Positions 1 through 4,273 of a stretch of 6,199 nt of DNA are shown one piece after another. The notes below the pieces were generated by a model that was given only the letters and a program-made list of their open reading frames with translations, searched no databases and was not told the DNA's origin. The stretch spans positions 1 to 6,199 of the forward strand of contig JACDGF010000141.1 in assembly GCA_013815405.1 (NCBI GenBank), read 5' to 3'. Numbering within the stretch: position 1 is the stretch's first letter; each line of letters begins with the position of its first letter. Position numbers and translations under genes: made by a program. The stretch comes from Caulobacteraceae bacterium. Lineage in GTDB: Bacteria; Pseudomonadota; Alphaproteobacteria; Caulobacterales; Caulobacteraceae.

Positions 1-60
1 CCAGACTGCCAATAAGTAACCCGATGCCCCTTCGTCCACATGCCCAATCACTCCCCTCGG

Positions 61-90
61 TTGACACCGAGCCGGTGAATCACGACACGA
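61..90 (+). promoter_or_regulatory. Possible promoter/operator region upstream of the S41 peptidase gene
   Basis: A perfect TTGACA hexamer sits at 61-66, which would serve as a -35 box. No good -10 box follows at 16-18 bp. Overlapping the place where a -10 should be is ATCACGACACGA (79-90), a 12-mer repeated exactly at 2828-2839 upstream of the SDR gene. With its left flank CCGGT the similarity extends to about 17 of 19 positions with one gap. Seen directly: the hexamer and the shared string. That this is a promoter overlapped by a regulator site is inference. The rest of 1-109 shows no coding signal: all three forward frames hit stops, at 13-15 (frame 1), 62-64 (frame 2) and 123-125 (frame 3). 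Confidence 0.25.
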
Positions 91-109
91 ACCTCCGGAC
101 CAGCGCCTT

Positions 110-1093
110 TTGGGTCAGGCTCTAAGCGCCGATGAGCGCCGAGGGGCCATCGAGCAACTCTCCAAAGTCCTGGAAAATGACTTCGTCTTTCCTGACGTGG
201 GTGCGCGTTACGCCGCCATCCTGCGGGCGAACCTCGCTGGCGGCGCCTACGATAGCCTGACCGATCCGACGGCCTTTGGAGAGAGGGTCACCGCCGATCT
301 GCAGGCCGTGGCCAAGGACGGGCATCTGCGTCTCGCGCCGCAAGAGGTCTTCGCCCAACGCCGGCCGCCTCCCGCCGACGCCCCGGCGAGCACGCGCCCC
401 AGCGGCCCGCCCGGGCTCGAGGAAGCGAAGATGATCGGCGATGTGGCCTATCTACGCTTCAACGAGTTTCCCGAGGATCCCGCCGTCGCCGCGGCGGCGC
501 GGCGCTTTCTGCTGGCGCATGCCGACGCAAAGGCGGTGATCATCGACGCGCGCCCCCACCGCGGCGGGGGCCTGGGGGTGATGGATGCGATCCTGCCGCT
601 GCTCTACGCCCGCGAAACCCACCTCGTGCGCATGGACACCCGCGCTTCGGTCGCCGACAGCGGCCCGATGCAAGACGGGCCGACCCTGGTCCGTCAGCCC
701 TCGCCGCCCACGATCGTCAGCCGCGACCACGTCGTTACTCCCGATCCCTCCGAGAGGCGGCTGCAACATGTCCCGATCTACTACCTGACGTCCCGGAGCA
801 CGGCTTCGGCGGCGGAGCACCTCGCGCTCGCCTTCAAGCGAACCCGCCGCGCCATCCTGATCGGTGAGACGACCCGCGGGGCCGGCCACTACGGAGGCCT
901 ACAAGACATCGGCGACCGGTTCGCCGCCTTCATACCCGTGGGTCGGACCTATGACCCCGACACCGGCTGGGACTGGGAAGGCAAGGGCGTCGCGCCGGAT
1001 GTCGCCGTGCCCGCCGACCAGGCGCTAGACGAAGCGATCAGGGAGGCAAAGTCCGCCGGCGCCCGCTTCGCAGTCCCCGTCAAGGAACCGTGA
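110..1093 (+). CDS. S41 family peptidase (IRBP/tricorn-like), apparently leaderless
   Basis: This is a serine peptidase-like protein of family S41 (C-terminal processing protease / IRBP fold). Members are usually exported and cleave peptides in the periplasm; the substrate is unknown. The N-terminal helical domain spans about residues 5-75 and ends in the conserved DGHLRL (70-75). The core contains GDVAYLRFNEF and a glycine-rich turn after IIDARPHRGGG. The nucleophile motif is TSRSTASAAE (227-236), with Ser233 the likely nucleophile. The motif GETTRGAGH follows at 252-260. The Lys of the Ser-Lys dyad in classical CTPs would fall at residue 258, exactly 25 after Ser233, but here it is Ala. This matches IRBP/tricorn-like members, which probably use a His instead (His72 is a candidate). 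The end resembles the family (WEGKGVAPDV). The start is doubtful: only TTG at 110 is available after the in-frame stop at 62-64, there is no Shine-Dalgarno, and no signal peptide can be read in any frame upstream. The protein begins where a mature form would. It may be 5'-truncated or a recent pseudogene. Confidence 0.8.
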   Translation: MGQALSADERRGAIEQLSKVLENDFVFPDVGARYAAILRANLAGGAYDSLTDPTAFGERVTADLQAVAKDGHLRLAPQEVFAQRRPPPADAPASTRPSGPPGLEEAKMIGDVAYLRFNEFPEDPAVAAAARRFLLAHADAKAVIIDARPHRGGGLGVMDAILPLLYARETHLVRMDTRASVADSGPMQDGPTLVRQPSPPTIVSRDHVVTPDPSERRLQHVPIYYLTSRSTASAAEHLALAFKRTRRAILIGETTRGAGHYGGLQDIGDRFAAFIPVGRTYDPDTGWDWEGKGVAPDVAVPADQALDEAIREAKSAGARFAVPVKEP

Positions 1094-1137
1094 ATCATCG
1101 TCGACCGCGTGGCCAACGCCGAGACGGATCGGCGGAA

Positions 1138-1219
1138 GAAAAGGGGTCAGAATGATTTTCGGTCTGTCTATTTGAAAGTTTCTCCGAGCTTGCGTGGAAA
1201 ATCACTCTGACCCCTTTTC
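1138..1219. repeat. 82-bp inverted-repeat element (REPIN/MITE-like)
   Basis: Two 23-bp arms in inverted orientation, 1138-1160 and 1197-1219, match at 22 of 23 positions; the one difference is A at 1152 against the complement of C at 1205. The 36-bp centre (1161-1196) is unrelated to either arm. The arm core is AAGGGGTCAG. Each arm is itself an imperfect palindrome: GAAAA pairs with TTTTC, then TCA pairs with TGA, leaving a GGGG bulge. The element is clearly richer in A+T than the genes on both sides. It has no coding capacity and I see no target-site duplication. Arms with a GGGGTCAG core recall, from memory, REP sequences that flank RAYT (Y1 REP-associated tyrosine transposase) genes, so this is probably a non-autonomous REPIN mobilised in trans. 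It lies between two convergent genes, and the strong hairpin could also terminate transcription from both sides. Confidence 0.75.
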
Positions 1220-2038
1220 CCCCTTTTCCCTTGGCGTCGTCTTGGGGCCTGATCCTCGATCCGCCAGCCACCTGAGGGACATGCAGGACAGGCCGGCGTC
1301 GAGTTTGCCGACCTCCGTCACGTCGACCGTGACGACGCCGTACCCCAACCCCGCGAGAAGGTCGGCGGTGCGGGGGAAGCCGGATCCGACCAGGAGCACG
1401 TCGTTGAGCCGCAAGGCGTTGGCGCCGAGCTCCTCGCCTTCCACGGCCGGGATCACCTTCATCCCGGCGAAAATCTCGGCGTCGATCAGGCGTCGGGTCG
1501 CGAAAATCGTCTCGTCGTCGATGAGAGAACAAGCCGACTTCAGGTGAAGCTGGCCGGACGGCGGTCGCACGACGATCGCGCCGGCGCCGACCTCGGCGAG
1601 GGCCATGCCGAGCGCGGTCGCGCCCGGCTGGTCGGTGCGGGCCGACAGGCCGATGAAGACCGTCTTGCCGGCGACCAGGACATCGCCGCCATCGACGAAG
1701 CCGGCGGGAGGCAGGGCGACGATCCTCTCGAAATGGCGGCCCAGGGCGGGGCGGATCGCGTCGACTTCGCCGAGCCGGCTGGGAGCGCCGGGGCGCAGGA
1801 GAAACGCGCATCCTCCCAACACCAGGGCCGGATCCTCCACGAAGAGGGAGTCCGCAAAGCCCTCGAGGGCCGGCAGGACGTCGACCGAAAGCCCGGCCTC
1901 CCGCAAGGCGCCGACGTACCCTTGATGCTCCGCCACGATCCGTTCGAAGTCCGGGGCCCGTGACCCCGAGCGAAGCCCGTCGACGACCGCTCTGGACGGC
2001 CGCCGCACGATCGCCCGATCGAACCTGTGCACGTTCAT
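1202..2038 (-). CDS. Dimethylarginine dimethylaminohydrolase (DDAH) with C-terminal extension
   Basis: This cytosolic amidinotransferase-superfamily hydrolase converts Nω-methylated arginines (ADMA, L-NMMA) to citrulline plus a methylamine. The protein aligns along its whole length with the 254-residue Pseudomonas aeruginosa enzyme as I remember it. Shared blocks include RRPSRAVVDGL near the start, the substrate-binding FADSLFVEDP (61-70), RPGAPSRLGE (82-91), FVDGGD (114-119), GLSARTD (130-136), LHLKS (164-168) and the final LSCMSLRW. The catalytic residues are Cys252, His165 and Asp116; the third is Glu in P. aeruginosa and Asp in mammalian DDAH. The start at 2038 matches the family N-terminus, although the RBS is weak. 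The gene lies 21 bp downstream of the SDR stop, so cotranscription is likely. The family normally ends at CMSLRF; here 21 more residues follow Trp257. The last five codons and the stop lie inside the right arm of the inverted-repeat element. Arginine deiminase is excluded by the shorter length and the DDAH-specific motifs. Confidence 0.92.
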   Translation of the reverse strand: MNVHRFDRAIVRRPSRAVVDGLRSGSRAPDFERIVAEHQGYVGALREAGLSVDVLPALEGFADSLFVEDPALVLGGCAFLLRPGAPSRLGEVDAIRPALGRHFERIVALPPAGFVDGGDVLVAGKTVFIGLSARTDQPGATALGMALAEVGAGAIVVRPPSGQLHLKSACSLIDDETIFATRRLIDAEIFAGMKVIPAVEGEELGANALRLNDVLLVGSGFPRTADLLAGLGYGVVTVDVTEVGKLDAGLSCMSLRWLADRGSGPKTTPREKGEKGSE

Positions 2039-2059
2039 GTGGCGGATCCCGGCATTCCG

Positions 2060-2782
2060 TCAGACGACGGAACCGCCGCCGTCCACCAACAGCACCTGTC
2101 CCGTCGTGTAGCCGCCGCGCATCAGGTAGAGATAAGCTTCGGCCACTTCGGCGGGCGCGCCGCCCCGCGCCAGCGGCAGCCGCGCGGTGAAGCCGCGGAT
2201 CAGATCCTCGGGCAGCCTGGTGTTGCGCTCGGTGAGGACAAAGCCCGGGCAGACGGCGTTGACCCGCACGGGCGCCAGATCCACCGCCAGAGCTCGGGTC
2301 AAGTGCTCGATCGCGCCCAGCATGGCGGTGTTCACGGCCGCGCCCTTGAAGGGTCGATGGGCGATAATGCCGTCGGTCAAGGTGATGGATCCGCCTTCGG
2401 CGATGGTCCGGCGACCATGCTTGACCACCGCGAGCGCCCCCCAGAAACGCACGGCGAACGCCCCCCGGGCGACCGCCAGGTCCAGCTCGCGCAAGGGCGC
2501 CCCCAGGCTCGCGCCCCAGTCGCCGGCCGTGAACGCCAATTGGTCGAAAGGGCCCAGCCCCCCGAAGAAGCGCTCGACATCGCCTTCTTCGTTCACATCG
2601 ACGGCGAATCCCGCCGCGCCGTCGCCGAGGCGCTTCAGAGCCCCCTGGACGCTCGCCTGTCGGCTCGAGGCGACGACCACGCGGGCGCCCGCGTCCAGAG
2701 CGGCCGCCGCGACGGCGAAGCCGATCCCGGAGGTCCCCCCGATGACGACGACCTTTTTGCCGCTCAGGGAGTTGGCTTCCAT
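2060..2782 (-). CDS. SDR family oxidoreductase-like protein, non-canonical active site
   Basis: A 240-residue short-chain dehydrogenase/reductase fold, cytosolic, substrate unknown. The Rossmann glycine motif is GGTSGIG (15-21). Arg41 after the second strand (ASSR) suggests NADP(H) preference. VDV (61-63) is the usual Asp motif, FTAGD (84-88) replaces NNAG, and VRVNAVCPGFV (172-182) is the standard late motif. The C-terminus GQVLLVDGGGSVV is typical. The catalytic residues are absent: the usual Ser position reads TDG (Asp137), and the region for Tyr-x3-Lys reads AAVNTAM (148-154). This belongs to an SDR subgroup with RPxxGAAV and GAxExLxRALAxxLAPVRVN, which, from memory, generally lacks YxxxK. 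The start is fixed by the RBS AGGAGA (2792-2797) nine bases before ATG 2782; an in-frame start at 2941 would add 53 Arg-rich residues unlike any SDR. The DDAH gene follows after 21 bp. Catalysis may differ or be absent. Confidence 0.9.
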   Translation of the reverse strand: MEANSLSGKKVVVIGGTSGIGFAVAAAALDAGARVVVASSRQASVQGALKRLGDGAAGFAVDVNEEGDVERFFGGLGPFDQLAFTAGDWGASLGAPLRELDLAVARGAFAVRFWGALAVVKHGRRTIAEGGSITLTDGIIAHRPFKGAAVNTAMLGAIEHLTRALAVDLAPVRVNAVCPGFVLTERNTRLPEDLIRGFTARLPLARGGAPAEVAEAYLYLMRGGYTTGQVLLVDGGGSVV

Positions 2783-2791
2783 CTCGCGATG

Positions 2792-2797
2792 TCTCCT
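2792..2797 (-). promoter_or_regulatory. Ribosome binding site of the SDR gene
   Basis: On the minus strand this reads AGGAGA, nine bases upstream of the ATG at 2782. It decides the start of the SDR gene against the longer in-frame start at 2941. Confidence 0.75.
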
Positions 2798-2828
2798 GGC
2801 GCCGATGCGACGCGAAGCGACCCGGTTA

Positions 2829-2854
2829 TCACGACACGACCGCGGCTGTCGTGA
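2829..2854. promoter_or_regulatory. Inverted repeat TCACGACA-N10-TGTCGTGA, possible operator
   Basis: A perfect 8-bp inverted repeat (2829-2836 and 2847-2854) with a 10-bp spacer lies 47 bp upstream of the SDR start codon, in the 191-bp gap behind the MDR gene. Its size and symmetry suit a dimeric regulator. The left arm with its flank (ATCACGACACGA, 2828-2839) recurs exactly at 79-90 before the S41 gene, and the 8-mer alone recurs at 4162-4169 before the hydrolase gene. I found no copy inside a gene. It is too short and lacks a T-tract to be a convincing terminator for the MDR gene. The rest of the gap (2855-2973) shows nothing I can name. Confidence 0.4.
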
Positions 2855-2973
2855 CCAACAGGCGCGCGGGCGGGTCCGCGCGCCGCCGACCGTCGGCCTT
2901 TCGTCGATCCTCTCCCTTCGGCTCCCGCCGACCGCGCCCACGGTTCGACATTACCTCGAAAGCGCCATCGGGC

Positions 2974-4052
2974 TTATGGCCGGATCACCGTCGACCTGAA
3001 CGGGCCACCGCCGGCGGCCGCCTGGGCGACCGCCTCGTTCGCTTGGTCCAGCGGGAATTCCGTGACCTCCCATTGACCAAGGTCGAGCAGGCCGGACCGC
3101 ACGAGATTGATCAGGCGGATATTGGCCTCGCGCGGATACATCCACTGGCCGATGATGCTCACACAGTTTCGCATAATCCACGGTAGGGCAGCGCCAGATC
3201 GTCGCCGCCCAGCATGCCGACCCCGCCCATCAGCACCACCCGGCCGTACTCCCGCACCGTCATCGCGGCGGCGCGGACCGGCCCTGTCCCCGCCGAGGGC
3301 GGCAGAAGGTCCAGAACGCAATCGATCGGGCCGTGCGCCGCCTGTTTCATTCGCTCGCGATCCTGCGCCTCGTCGCCGGTGAGGGGCACGGTGCGCACGC
3401 GCGGGCCGAAGCGGCGCGTCAGTTCCGCCAGCATGGCCGGGTTGCGTCCCGGCGCCACGACGCGGCCCGCGCCCATGGCCAGGGCCACCGCCACCCCGGC
3501 GCTCCCGAAATTGCCGGTGGCCCCGCTGACCAGAAGCGTCTCGCCGGCCTGGAACCTGGCCGCCAGCAGGCCGCCGTAGGGAACCAGGAGCAGGTTCAGC
3601 AAGGCCCAACGCCCCGCGTCGGCGGCCTCGATCGGGCCGATCGCATAGGCGTTCTCCGTCGGCGTCCGCATCTGTTCGGCGAAGGCGCCATCATGGAAAT
3701 AGTCCTGCAGGCGCATGCCGCCCGGCCCTCGGGCGCTCAAGCCCTGCAAGGTGATGTCCGGGGTCAGCGCATCGTCCCGCGCCCGCACGGTCGGATCGCA
3801 GGTCACCCAGTCGCCGACGGCCAGCCGCGTTGCGTCCGGCCCCACCGCCCGCACGCGACCCACCGCCCCGCCGCCCGGAACGACCGGCAAGGTGAGCATG
3901 TACTTCCGCTCGCCACTGAACACCTCAGCCGAATAGGGCAGCACGCCGGCCGCCGCCACGTCCACGACGACCTCTCCGGCGCGGATCACCGGATCGGGCA
4001 TGGTTTCGACCGCCAGAGGCGATCCGAAGGCTTTGAGGACGGCGGCTTTCAT
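2974..4052 (-). pseudogene. Zinc-independent MDR (quinone oxidoreductase-like), frameshifted
   Basis: Medium-chain dehydrogenase/reductase, NAD(P)H-dependent and cytosolic; substrate unknown. The GroES-like N-terminal domain covers about 1-130, with VVDVAAAGVLPYSAEVFSG and PVVPGGGAVGRV. The catalytic-zinc Cys and the GHE motif are missing (PGGG instead), as is the structural four-Cys lobe, so it is a zinc-free QOR-type enzyme. The Rossmann motif is SGATGNFGSAG (176-186). Read straight through, the frame ends at 3159 after 297 residues (ALPYRGLCETV). The missing end, WIMRNCVSIIGQWMYPREA to STVIRP, continues in another frame from about 3180 down to the stop at 2974. Restoring one base at about 3181 would give LPYPWIMRNC and a 359-residue protein, the usual MDR length. 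The cause is either a real one-base deletion or an error in a short G/C run. An RBS AAGGAG (4064-4069) precedes ATG 4052 by 11 bases. If the shift is real, the product lacks the end of its cofactor domain and is probably inactive. Confidence 0.88.
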
Positions 4053-4089
4053 GGTCTCGCGGGCTCCTTCGGGCGCCCACTATCCTGGC

Positions 4090-4118
4090 TTCACACGCTG
4101 ATCCAGCCCCGGCATTAT
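4090..4118 (+). promoter_or_regulatory. Candidate sigma-70 promoter for the CocE/NonD hydrolase gene
   Basis: TTCACA (4090-4095, five of six to the -35 consensus), a 17-bp spacer, then CATTAT (4113-4118, four of six to the -10 consensus), in the 221-bp gap between the divergent MDR and hydrolase genes. Transcription would begin near 4125, leaving a leader of about 150 bases. A small near-palindrome ATCCT-A-AGGAT (4117-4127) overlaps the presumed start. Further on, GCTCACGA repeats at 4140-4147 and 4160-4167, exactly 20 bp apart, about two helical turns. I see no convincing promoter facing the MDR gene. All functional readings here are inference from weak matches. Confidence 0.3.
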
Positions 4119-4273
4119 CCTAAGGATCGGCGGACCCCCGCTCACGAGGCCGGAGCCATGCTCACGACAAGCCGAAACGGCCTCGGCGACTTCTCGACCC
4201 GCGAGGGGAGAGGTCGAGCCCCAGATGGTGGGTTTGAAGAACAGGCGACGATGCCGGACGCGAAGGAAACGCG

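Noticed and set aside
24..125. Small + strand ORF from ATG 24, as a possible signal peptide for the S41 protein by frameshift
   Set aside because: Its translation has no hydrophobic core or signal-peptidase site and ends just past the S41 start in another frame.
1194..1547. 117-codon + strand frame starting in the repeat (MENHSDPFS)
   Set aside because: It reads through the repeat arm and then antisense to DDAH; it is probably a repeat-derived spurious frame.
1095..1811. 238-codon minus-strand frame overlapping DDAH and the repeat
   Set aside because: Arg-rich out-of-frame reading of the DDAH gene, with no family resemblance.
2783..2941. 53-residue N-terminal extension of the SDR to an in-frame start at 2941
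   Set aside because: The extension is Arg-rich and unlike SDRs, and a good AGGAGA site lies nine bases before ATG 2782.
4117..4127. ATCCT-A-AGGAT as an operator
   Set aside because: Five-base arms around one base are too short to stand alone as evidence; mentioned only with the promoter candidate.
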